A stretch of DNA of 32,919 bases from Zygnema cylindricum (lineage: Eukaryota; Streptophyta; Zygnematophyceae; Zygnematales; Zygnemataceae). Every line of letters begins with the position of its first letter. Positions within the stretch are counted from its first letter, which is position 1. The stretch spans positions 1 to 32,919 of the forward strand of contig JBBHKE010000688.1 in NCBI GenBank assembly GCA_037447655.1, in the 5' to 3' direction. A model generated the notes under the pieces. It worked only from the letters and a program-made list of their open reading frames with translations. It did not search any database and was not told the DNA's origin. The translations under genes and the position numbers were made by a program. Positions 1-10,393 of the stretch are shown piece after piece.

Positions 1-3000
1 CTCTCGTTACCCTCTCCGTAGGCGGCAATGTGCTCCTTATGTTTCAGACCAAGTTTCTCAATAGCTTTGGTGATAGCGGCATAACCACCTTCCTCTCGCA
101 TAGCCAGGGTACTGCGAAACACAAAAAAAGACAAAAACTTTAAAAACCATTCCAAGTTATTTGTATCATTCACCTGCAGCACAGTAATTCTAAAATGAGC
201 AAAGTAACATTCAAACTTAATTCTAGCATACTTTTCCACTGCTCAAGAAGTAGAAATACAACAGAATCACGTACAACTAAGAGTCGAAGAGAGGGAGGGA
301 GGGAGGTCTAACCTGTAGTTCGTGTGGCATCCGGCTCCATTCCAGTCACCCTGAAACAATGGAGAATAACCAGAAAAACGTTAAACACCAAATGTCAAAT
401 ACTAAAATCTGCAGTCTATAACAGCCCAACAAAGATAGAAAAAAGGAAAAAGAAAAATAATCAGTAACAGCCCAACAAAAAAATGGAATGAAAAAGAAAC
501 CAAAAGCCATAACTTACCGGAATGGGTTTAGGATCGAGGGTGAGGACAACTCCAGCAACCTCAGTAACTCTCTGCAAGCAAACAAACGTCGGGTCAATAT
601 CCAGAGTAGTCGACAAGGCACTGCAATGTCATCACAAGTATAATATCTGAAAACCTACACGACATAAAGAACTGATACAGCCATATATCATGTTACCGAA
701 ACTGAACTGGGGTAAATCAGATTGGGCAAAGACAGCTCATTTATCATACATGGGTCAGTTACCAAAATTCTACATTCATAAAACGCTGCACACATACGGC
801 GTCATCGAAATCTGACATAATTTAGGGACAATAATAGATTAAAGTCAGAAATATCACCTCGAGAAGGTACCGAGACACCCACAATTGATCTCCACTCGAA
901 ATTCCCTCACAAGGTCCCACTTGGTACTCCCACTGAAAATGAAGGAGAAAAAAAAATAAGATGTGTGCAATCCAAAAAAGCTCAGTTTTGGGTGTCGAGA
1001 ATCCCCATTGACAGAGCAAAAATATGTTTTCAAGACAATTGTTGGACATGACATCCAAATAACATGATCAGCAACAAATGTTCGTATAAATGTTTCCCTC
1101 AATACAATGCAAGACGCTGAAATATGGACAAGATAAAGGTACCTTGTAAACACAAATCAAAAAATACACAATGTCAAAGTTCCAAAGAAATTAAAACCAA
1201 ACAGACAAGGTGGAAAATTAGAAAAGCGGGATAATAATAGCCGGATAATACAAAATGCTGTCAAAGAAACTAAAACAAAAAACAAGGTACCTGTCCAGGC
1301 ATAACTTCGCCATTGACTCCACTGATCATAATTCCTGCATACAAGCAAGCCTTGTAGTGGGCATCTACGATGTCACGTCCCCAGGCCTTGTCAGCTCCAA
1401 TACCACAGTAGTAAGGGCCCTGCAAGCACCAAAATTCTCCTATGACAAAGTTACAAAAGCTTTCCAGGGGTAAAAATGAAGACCGATCAAGGATAGAAAA
1501 GAAGAATACGAAGATAAAACTAGAACACTTCAGAGAGCAAGTCGCATTACCCCACTGCGTGTAACACATATAGGCCTTATGGATCATTCAGAGGTTGTCG
1601 AAAAATGGTTTTCGGTACAATAAACCGTCATTTTAAACTACATACAGATATGAATTATGCTCGGATCGACAAGTAGGAACTAGGCACAACAATTATCGAT
1701 ATATTCGCCTACTGTTCGTCAACATTAGAAAAAATAGGAGAATATGTCACCTGAGGTCCAGGGAAACCTCCAGATGGCCATCCAAGTGGCCACTTGTCCT
1801 TCTGCATGTGATAGCATAAACAGAAAAAACGGAAATGTTACTACCTGGCTTAGAAGAAGGTAATAAAGTAATACAGCAATAACAACACAACCTCGGTAAA
1901 AACAAAACAAAGACGAATTCCATAGGAGCACCCTGCTATATCTCATCAAACTATGTTTCAAAACGAGCATTCGGCAAATATCCCAATGCCATCCACGGTA
2001 CAACACTTCCCACTTAAATCATTATTCCAAGGAGGGACATTCTTGACATACACACAAAACCTGGTATTCGAAAAAAACATAACATGCGAAGCATTCCTAA
2101 TAGTAACAAATCAATGTAGGTGAAGGACTGAAATGAAATGGAAAATTATCATCGTTACAATCCTGTGAACCACATCATGTCTAGCAGAAGTGAAATCCAG
2201 ACTTCAAAACAAATCCTCTAGACGAGATTAAAGGCAACGAACAGAAGTGAAGACAGATGAGAGGTTTACCTCGGGTACAATACAGACCTTGCTGTCATGG
2301 CCGGACTCTATCCAAAAAAAAGAAATAACAATGCAGAATGCAGACACAAATATGTGAAATGAAAACAAACAAAATAAGTGTTGAATTACACAAACAAATT
2401 GCAATACGGACACATACAGCCGTGAAGCACCAAGAGTGCAAGAATAAACAGCAACTGGATCACGTGCATCTGACAATCAAGCGTCATCAACATCAAGACA
2501 CAAGAATGTAGCTCACCGCCAGCAATGTGTATTCCTGCTCAATTCCAAACCTGCAGGAAGACATCATACAAATGAAAACAAGTTAGAATTTATTGCATTT
2601 GAAGAATTACAAAACATTGTACAACCACATTGTTAAAACACAGCTTCAGGGAACTAAGATTACAGTCAAACTGACCATGGAACATGCTCCTTCACTTTCT
2701 CGAAGATCTCAGCTGCGGCGGCACGCTTGTTTGTCGGGATCGGCACGCCAGCAGGAGTGTAGCAATCACACATCACCTGTCCCCAGCAGGAAAGTTTGCG
2801 TCAGTTTAGCAATATAACCCACAGTTATACGCATCCGATTTGGAACAACTAACACATGATCATTTCGTCTTAATGCGAATTTAAATTCCAAAGCAGATTA
2901 TATCCAGCAACAAAGTCTTCAACCAGAAATACATTAACGCATTGACCGACGGACAGACTAAGTAGCTTGGCATTTGCATAAACAAGTAGCAATGAACAAG

Positions 3001-3699
3001 AAAGATACAAGACAAATTGGGTTAACGTGTTACGAAAAATAAACAAATTGATTGGGCACAAACTCACAAGAATGTTGTTGCCACCTCGGAAGGGATCCTT
3101 GAAGATTGCCTGGGGACTGCAAAATTTCAATCAAGAAGAGGCGTTAGAAAACATAAAAAATATAGGCATTGAATAAAAAACACTAAAGAAGGACGAAGGT
3201 AGCAATTCTCCACATTAAAGTAAGAACTAAAACTTAGAAAAACTGGCACAGCCCCCTATGAAAGTGGGGAAACTTTAAAACCTCCAAAATGAATCATTTT
3301 TTAAATCATATTTAAAATTAAAATACTATGAACCTGAAGTCAATTTGAATACAGGTGACTGAACCAGCTCTCTTCCCGAAAAGAGTGACGAATTCACCAA
3401 AAGAAAAAATACTTACTATAGAATAACTTCACTGTCCTCCCCTGGGGCTTGACCTGTGCTAGAGCCATCATAGTTCCACTTAGGAAGCTGGCTTGGACTA
3501 GTGATCGGGCCCTTCAAGGTCTGTACACAAAAATATTTGATGTGTCAATAACAGTAATTTCGGGGATCAACTCGATTCTGAATTTGAAATCAACTCACGC
3601 ATAGGAGCGGCAGGCATTGCTGAAATCCCAGAGAAGGACTAGGAGAGGGAGGGAGAGGGAGGGGGGGGAGCGAGAGAGAGAGCGAGAGAAAAGACACAC

Positions 3700-3755
<56 letters not shown>

Positions 3756-4126
3756 TCGGACTTAAATCAGCTCGAACAGAGGGGAGATGTGAATGGAGGA
3801 GACATACCCTGGCCTTGCTGCGAAGATCGATTCCACTGCCTCCAATCCTGCATAAGAAGAGAAGAAAAAGAAAATCATCAGAGATCTTCCCCATAAAAGA
3901 CAAAAATGTATACACAATCTTTCAAAAGGCAGATATAGAAGTGCACAGTTAATAAAACCACGGCAGAAGCTGACACTGTCTTTCATTTCAAACTTAACAA
4001 AGGACTCTCTTTCGATAAAAATGGTCTTCCGTACTATATGCGCCGAGGGACACCATACCAGATGTATTCAGCAACCACAAAAGGCTCAGGAACTTCCAGC
4101 TTCTGGAGATCGAGCAAGTTCGCCAT
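1..4126 (-). CDS. Cytosolic-type glutamine synthetase (GSII), twelve exons, C-terminus cut by window edge
   Basis: Makes glutamine from glutamate, ammonium and ATP; no transit peptide precedes the start, so it is probably cytosolic (GS1-like). Exons read on the minus strand: 4126-4059, 3847-3808, 3520-3417, 3116-3068, 2776-2676, 2550-2517, 1801-1751, 1419-1291, 932-858, 571-518, 350-313, 111-1. All introns are GT-AG and the frame is continuous for 284 codons, ending inside AYGEGNER. The start [10 protein letters not shown] lies in a GCAGCCATGG context and matches GS1 N-termini. Both family signatures are present: [18 protein letters not shown] near residue 53 and [17 protein letters not shown] near residue 232. 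Expected metal and substrate residues are visible: E125 and E127 (GIEQEY), E187 (NGEVMPGQ), H244 (GCHTN). About 70 C-terminal residues lie outside the window. Residue 243 is Cys where most land plants have Ala. The gene is divergent to the copy at 28167. Confidence 0.95.
3640..3752. repeat. GA-rich compound microsatellite in intron 2 of the left glutamine synthetase
   Basis: On the plus strand this is GGGA/GA-rich, then a short CA run (about 3692-3700), then an unbroken GA run to 3752. In the sense of the gene it reads as CT, GT, CT. It sits about 55 bp after the intron 2 donor. Open frames across it are low-complexity artefacts. Confidence 0.9.
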
Positions 4127-5065
4127 GGCTGCTTGAGTATTGTGCTTTGAGAGGAGAGAGAGAGAGGAGAGAGGAGGGATGACAGGAAAGTTTACTGTCG
4201 GGATTCACGAATAGTAGAAGCAGCGAAAGTTTAAATCGAGAATGACGAGATGGCGTAACGCTGATTTTGCAGATCTACAATAAGTGTGAACAGTCATCCT
4301 GGCAACGGAGAAAGACAAAAACTAATCTTCGCGTGAGACCGTTCACACGGTGTATCTCGCCACACTTCCATGAGAAGTGCCGATTTTTTTTAAACCGAGG
4401 CTCAGCTTCGATGATTGCCAAATCGTTCATGTAGACTTTTAAAGAACGTGAGGTAGGGCAGGAGTGGCTGAGAAACTGTCGAACCTATTTCGAACTTAAA
4501 CGTAACCTGATGTCCTGATTCGGTAAGGAGCGTGAGGTCCTTAGCAACAGCAATGCCTGGACTACTGAAGACTGTGAGGCCAAGAATTGTGGGATGTTCC
4601 TCTCCCGGTTGGTTGCACGCTAAAAAAGTGTCACCCACGTGATACAAAAAAAAACTATCATGTGGTGAGATTTTTTCGTCCTTTGAACAGTGTATCTCAG
4701 AAAGTACCGTACTATGTACTTTACCATAACGTACTGTACTGTAGTGCTGACTAACTGGAAGTGGTTGTAGAATATCCGGATAACCGTCACTACCGTACGA
4801 TGTCAGAAGTGGATGACGAATAGATACACAACTCTCTGATAAATTAGGGAATTATCCCCTGTGGGCTTATATCGACTGGGTAGATTATCTCAAAATTGTA
4901 CTTTATGAGCTGTCAGGTAAGCGATATCCAGAACCTGAAATCACAGAGCATAGAGTATGTGCACATGTAGCGGTAACTTAGCAATGAAACTTTGTTTTTC
5001 AATGAAGATCCTCCGTGTCCAATGTCCGAAAACAAAAGTCGTCGCCTAAATTCATTTGTAGACGC
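4127..5065 (-). promoter_or_regulatory. Upstream region and 5' leader of the left glutamine synthetase
   Basis: No gene seen. Read toward the gene, the leader contains a CT-rich stretch (plus-strand GA run 4148-4178) just before the start codon, as is common in plant 5' leaders. A CACGTG core, the G-box/E-box palindrome, lies at 4636-4641, about 510 bp before the ATG. I see no convincing TATA box, so the transcription start cannot be placed. The stretch 4704-4745 is rich in GTAC and TACTGTA motifs like those elsewhere in the intergenic DNA. Regulatory function is inferred from position only. Confidence 0.4.
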
Positions 5066-5067
5066 TA

Positions 5068-5625
5068 CACCGCCAATCGCTATTAGAATATTGAACGCTA
5101 ATTCGTCCCGCTTTTTTTTTTCCAAATTGTTAAATAGCATAAATTATTCTGTTTTTTCCTTTACGCCATTTAGGGTTTTTTGTCAAACCAGCGTAAAAAC
5201 GAAAGTACGTTGTCATTTAAATAGTGTGGTGTACGGCAAGTGTCGAACCGTACACAATTGTACCTTTTTAAGTGAAAAAGTATAATTAATGAGTTTTAGT
5301 AACCGCGAACGCATGAGAATATGCGCTCTAAAAAGGGGATGAAATCGGGTTGTCAAATATCACGTTCGCACATATTCGTCCAGCAACCACGTTACGACTG
5401 TGTGAACGTACAATTTGTGTACGATTTGTCAGATTTTGTAGATGTACCTATATTAGTGTAAGCATGTTTGCGACCGACATTTGTTTTTTTCAAAGACCCA
5501 AATTAGCATTAGTAAACAATTAGGATGTATGTTTTTTTTTTTTTTTCAAATTCCTAAGTAGCGTAAATCACTGTAATTATTCCTATACGCTAAAGAAACA
5601 TGTACGCTAATGGCGATTGGCGGTG
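5068..5625. mobile_element. MITE-like element with CACCGCCAATCGC terminal inverted repeats, TA-flanked
   Basis: The left end reads CACCGCCAATCGCTATTAG and the right end, reverse-complemented, reads CACCGCCAATCGCCATTAG: 18 of 19 positions match. Both ends abut a TA dinucleotide (5066-5067 and 5626-5627), the target duplication expected of Tc1/mariner-type insertion. Inside, two segments are directly repeated (about 5108-5170 and 5529-5598), each a T-run followed by CAAATT, TAGC(A/G)TAAAT and a TACGC-like end. No transposase is seen, so it would be non-autonomous. The superfamily call is inferred from the TA flank alone. Confidence 0.6.
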
Positions 5626-5697
5626 TACAGTACAGTACATATATATGAGACGGATTAACACCGTGGACGTAGATTTATGTGACCTTGTAGACATCTA

Positions 5698-5866
5698 CAC
5701 TACCCATCATTGTTAGCACTAATGATCTATTTGTGTTCATTATAAATTATAATATTTACTACTAATTAGTGCAATAAGACGTGGCAGATTGTAGTCCACT
5801 CCCTTAATCAGTCTAAAAAATGTCGTGCATATTTAGTGTTATTAACTCATATACCGATGGGCGGTG
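5698..5866. mobile_element. Small degenerate MITE-like element related to the one at 5068
   Basis: The left end reads CACTACCCATC and the right end, reverse-complemented, CACCGCCCATC, both next to TA (5696-5697, 5867-5868). The ends resemble those of the neighbouring element (CACCGCCAATC). At 169 bp with only about 9 of 11 matching terminal bases, chance is possible. Confidence 0.33.
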
Positions 5867-5869
5867 TAG

Positions 5870-8219
5870 TATTCTTTGACATTATAGATGTCTAGTTTTT
5901 TTGTTGTGCCACTGATATTGCAACATCACTAATTATGGATTTCTCACCGTGGCTTGCCGATTTTGTTTAATTGTCGTTTCTCACTCGACTTTTCAACAAA
6001 TTACACGTAAATATAGCCAAAACAATAATGTTTTATAACTGTTTCATTTCATTGAATTGTCTTATTTCATTATAAAAAAGGAGAGGGAAGTGAAATGGGA
6101 GGGGGAACGCAAGAGGGGATGACGGCGTAGACTTTTACAATGGACCCAAGAACAAAAGTGGAGGTCCGAGACCTTTACAAACTTCGTTTCCATACAAATA
6201 TCCCTGTACGGTACATCATTACACTCTTATAAGTCGTTGTATATTGGTGAACCACTTTGAAATTTAATCTCACGGATACAAAATTTTATTGCATCGTTAA
6301 AAGGATTTAACAATGATACATATAAACGATGTTCGCACAAAATTATTGTTTTTTACTACTTTATAGTTTTACTTCTCCACAATATTGTATGTTTGCTTCG
6401 GAAATTATATTTTCGTCATAGATCGTAGCACCGAATGACTTGTTCAACTTGGAGAAACTTTGGTGATAGATATCATGTTAACCACCTCGACTAAAAAAAT
6501 AAAATTGATGAGATTGCCTTATATCTTTAATCGTGTTGGGGCTGCGTGTTAGCACATACGTATTGAAAGTTTAAAGTACAAAAAAATACAAAAACATACG
6601 CATAAAAGTTAATCGTCTTTAATTTGGCTTTCCGAGACGTTTTCAAAAGTTTGCTTGTATATTTTGTCAATAGGTGCGAGTCTTTCTCAAATCTTTGTTG
6701 CCATTGTGCGTAATCGCAAACGACGAAAACGGGAAGAAAAAGCCTACTGTCGAGAAAAGACGATATTGAATAAACTACCTCGCACACTACCTGTGTTTTC
6801 TTTCTCTTTTTATGTCGCTAGGTTTTTTTTATATGCGCCTCCCAATTGTACGAGCCAGGCTCTAAAAATAAACCTTGAGGTTATTGGGTGGGTAAGTTCT
6901 AATAACACCAAATCAAAAGGATATTTGTAATGATGATCAACGAAAGTCGTGTCACCCACATCGACAGACCCATATTACGTTTACTTATCCTTTTATATTC
7001 AAGACTGTCGTCCTTTGTATGCTCTTATCTCCATCATCCCTGGTCTAGTCAATGTTTAAACATAGAACTATTGGATCTCCTTGCCTCCTCGCAAATCCCC
7101 TAGTAGTAACACATTTTGAGCCTTCCTCTACTTCCCCTCTTAGACTCCTCATTTCAACCATTTTGGTGTTTTTATAACAGAAGTTTCAAAAAACCTCGCC
7201 TCTTACCATTCGTATTTTGGTCTTCTCAGTTAAGACCTCCTCGTCGGACTCGTTGTTGAACACCTCGCTCTGTAAGAACCCCCCACTTTTTCATGGTCGA
7301 TGTTAATCCTAAGTTAAAGGGTTGGCCATGACTAAATACAACGTAGAAAAGCCCTCGGTTCCATCGTCCAACCAACCACAATAGCTTTTTCCATAACGTA
7401 ACACATACCTATTAAACGCTCCCAGACCCGTAATTCTCTCATCTCTCTCGAGCGAGGTAGTCACAAGATTTAATGTAACCCTAAACCTTATAAACTTTTG
7501 TGGCCTATCCCCAAAATGGTTTTATGATCAGAAGGGCCTCACAACTCTTTTTATTTTCTACTTTTTATTTTCAACTCTAAATCTAGCATCGTCGATACAA
7601 AATACATTTATAGTGAAGTTTAATTTGTATCCGACCAGCTCAATTATAAAATATGTGTTTTCATTCCATGTTAAACAGTAAGGGGTTACCTTTTTCCAAT
7701 CGTAAAGGCATATTTCTTAATGTTTGTCTCATATTTGTGCACCTTTGCAAAATCCATACCCTTTAATGCTTTATGATTATGTTTACAAGATGTAATAAAA
7801 TATGGAAAGAGCTTTTTTTTCTCTTTTGACTCTTTCACCCCCACCAAACTGACCCTGTTGTGGGCCGATATTTTTAAAATTTGGCACCCCGCTTTAGCGG
7901 ACCACTATATGGACCACTGATAAATCGTATACGAATTAGTGTGTGTCATAAATTAGCAGCTTTAAGCTTTAGTGCCATCTTTAAAGTCTACAGGTTGCCC
8001 CCACAAAACATATGGATGAACCCCCCCACGAATCAGGACATACATATTTCCAAAGTTGTCTTTCTCCTTTGTGCAAATGAATTAGATCGACGTGTGGTAG
8101 CCCCCGCCGTAGGCATTGAGTGGTTATTTATTTGGTATGAAAACGAAACACCACATCTTTTTTATGCGGACCCTTCTTTATGACACCCCCCAAACCTTAT
8201 AGCTATCATGCGGCGAGCC
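5870..8219. other. AT-rich intergenic stretch with no recognised gene
   Basis: Frames on both strands are short and broken and I recognise no protein motif. A partial inverted motif GGACC/GGTCC occurs near 6143-6170 and CT-rich patches occur near 7080-7160. It lies just past the internal-side end of the minus-strand LTR at 8220, so part could be a decayed element interior, but I see no gag, integrase or RT motif. Confidence 0.5.
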
Positions 8220-9160
8220 TGCAATTCTGTGTTTCCCCATTTTGGACCAAAAACGAAGAAGCCTCTAGGTATTTTTTTGACTAACCCACTTTCAACGAGA
8301 GCAATTGCCACCCTAGTAGACAAATAGATAATGTGACTGCACCCTTGTGTACTCTCGACTCCCTTGAGTCCACAGCAAAAAGAATCATTGAAAACGCCCA
8401 ACCAGGTGATTAATCATGGATTGGCAAAGATGCCAATATTTATACAAGCTTGTTGGGAGAGAGGCGGCTACCTCCTCAATCCACTAAGTCTTAAACCCTC
8501 TCACAACTCCTATCTACTGATGTACGGAACCAATCAGAAGACTGTAAAGTACAGAAAGTTACTATGGCCGATGTACTTTCTGTACGGCCTGTGTACGACA
8601 AGGCCATGGAGTGGACGCAGGTCTTCTCCAGACTTGTCCTCATGCTTCTCGGGATTCCCGCTTTTCCATGACAAAGCGGCTATTACGGGATCTCGGCGAT
8701 GATGTGAGCCGTCGGATCCAAACCAACTTTAATTCACAGCGGTTCAAAAAGAAATGTCCGGTATATTTGTTTCGTGCGTACTTAATTCCCCAACTAGTTT
8801 CTATGTATCCTATTTGTAATTCTGTTAATCGGATTAGTCGTCTATCTAATGTTTTATATAGTTGTTGAACCCCATGTATCCTAACGGACTTCTACAATAG
8901 AGTGGTAAGGTTTGACGGCTACGCCTCGCCCTACCGGTCGGAGGTTCGAGTCCTGCCGGACTCAACCTTTTTAGTTGAGAGTGACATGGGTCACTATTAA
9001 GCCCTATCTATGGAGCTAAGGCAGCCATGACTCCACCGCCCTCTCTCTCCTTCAGTGACTATAACAAGTATGGGGGCTAAAGAGAGAAGGTGGAGGCACG
9101 ATGCCTCTGCTTTTCTTTTCCTTTTTATTTTAATTAAGACCTAGAATATACCTCCCCGTA
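8220..9160 (-). mobile_element. LTR-like repeat, copy 1 (solo or orphan)
   Basis: Homologous along its length to the repeats at 15121 and 17606. In the reading sense (minus) it has GTAGCCGCCTCT, then a TATA-like TGTATAAATATTGG (about 8435-8448), then GATTCTTTTTGCTG, a GACTCAAGGGAGTC-like block and ACACAAGGGTG, ending in TTGCA at 8220. On the opposite strand the U3 part carries a tRNA-like pair: GAGTGGTAAGG (8900-8910) and a perfect B-box GGTTCGAGTCC (8943-8953). A hairpin with 11-bp arms lies at 8549-8585. The 9160 end is approximate and no target duplication was found. Confidence 0.6.
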
Positions 9161-10390
9161 ATCTAGTGATTTAAACAGAGCCCCACCTAAACCTTAATAT
9201 AACTTGATAGTCGTCTATGTCATCTTCTTGGTGATGAATACCTCTCGTGCGAGAAAAAATTGGGGAATCTACTCCCTTTGGCTCTCTTATCGTGTAGCCA
9301 TCGCTTTATATTCCCATCTCTCTTCGTAAGATGTTGAGGGATCTTGCCATTCTTCCTTATGTCATAAAATGGTTTTTGAAAGTCTAAAGAAAAACACGTA
9401 ATGTGAATTTTGCGACAAGACCCAATTTTTTTAAATAAGTACTTCAATCTCTATTATAGAATGCTTAACCAATTTAGATATGTTTCGAAAAAAAAATCAC
9501 TGACAAATAGTCAAATTTAAACGTAATTTCCTAATTATTTTGTGAGTGTCAAAATTGGAAGAATTTGACCGAAAACAACTTATATTGACTTTAAGAAATA
9601 TAAACACTATTTGAACAAATACTTTCCGAACAATAAAACCCCACATCAGGATATTGTGTTGGGCTCAATTATAACGACCTCTAAGAAACTTTTAAGTCTG
9701 AGGGGCTTTTAGACAACACAAAAAAAACAAAATCATTTCTCAATAACTTGAGGGTAAATTATGTAGTCGTCGTACAAATCCCCACGAAAATACTTGATGA
9801 TTGGTTAATACACGAAGTCTCAACATTTTAAAACGACATTTTGACAAATCACTAATACCTCTTTGCACTTCACACAACATTAACATTTTCACACGCTATT
9901 GTTTTTTAGCCGCCCTGAGAATGTACGGAAAATAATTTGCAGGGGTTTCCCCTCTTTCATTCATAAGTCATACAAAAATAGACGCCGTTGTTGCCTCTCC
10001 CCCTTTTACCACTAGCTCTCCCCCCTCATGTTCTTGAAGTGAATCAAAGCCTCTTTGGTGTTTAACAAAAGAGCTTTGCTTAGTGGAAACATTTTACAAT
10101 CTTTTACGTGTAATTTGGTGATACGAACGATGAGACAGAAAAACGAAAATTGGAAAGCCATGGTTGGAAGTTATATAATTAGTGACGTCGTCAGTGTCAC
10201 AATAAACATGACGTCGACAATGGCGCGCAGAAAACCACACATATACCAGTGTGACAAAAAATAGGGCAAAACAGGGCGTCTGCAATGTCAGAATATTAAA
10301 TAACGTCTACAAAGCTTTGTTTTCGATTATTAAAACACCATTTAACTTAGTACGAGGAATCTTCACTGCGGAACAAAGTTTTACTAAACT
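9161..10390. other. Intergenic stretch with no recognised gene
   Basis: Nothing coding is recognisable on either strand. The part at about 10050-10390 shows a diverged direct similarity to 11130-11590 (shared blocks around GAAA-CCATGG, TGACGTCG, AAACATGACGTC-like and CTACAA), suggesting a duplicated element segment. Confidence 0.45.
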
Positions 10391-10393
10391 GTA

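Noticed and set aside
2228-2476. 82-codon minus-strand frame within the left gene
   Set aside because: Lies wholly inside intron 6; the flanking exons join in phase without it and it resembles no part of glutamine synthetase.
3595-3952. Arg/Glu-rich and Ser/Leu-rich frames over the GA repeat
   Set aside because: Translations of a microsatellite in an intron on either strand, with no independent coding signal.
4126-4250. Plastid (GS2) targeting for the left gene
   Set aside because: The frame begins only about 14 residues before the conserved [12 protein letters not shown] region; there is no room for a 50-60 residue transit peptide at the chosen start.
8890-9135. Independent tRNA-derived SINE on the plus strand
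   Set aside because: A and B boxes look good in this copy, but the homology with four other copies continues well beyond on both sides into a TATA-bearing LTR. I kept it as a segment of the LTR and reported the alternative as a finding. It is not a tRNA gene: no full cloverleaf or acceptor stem pairing was seen.
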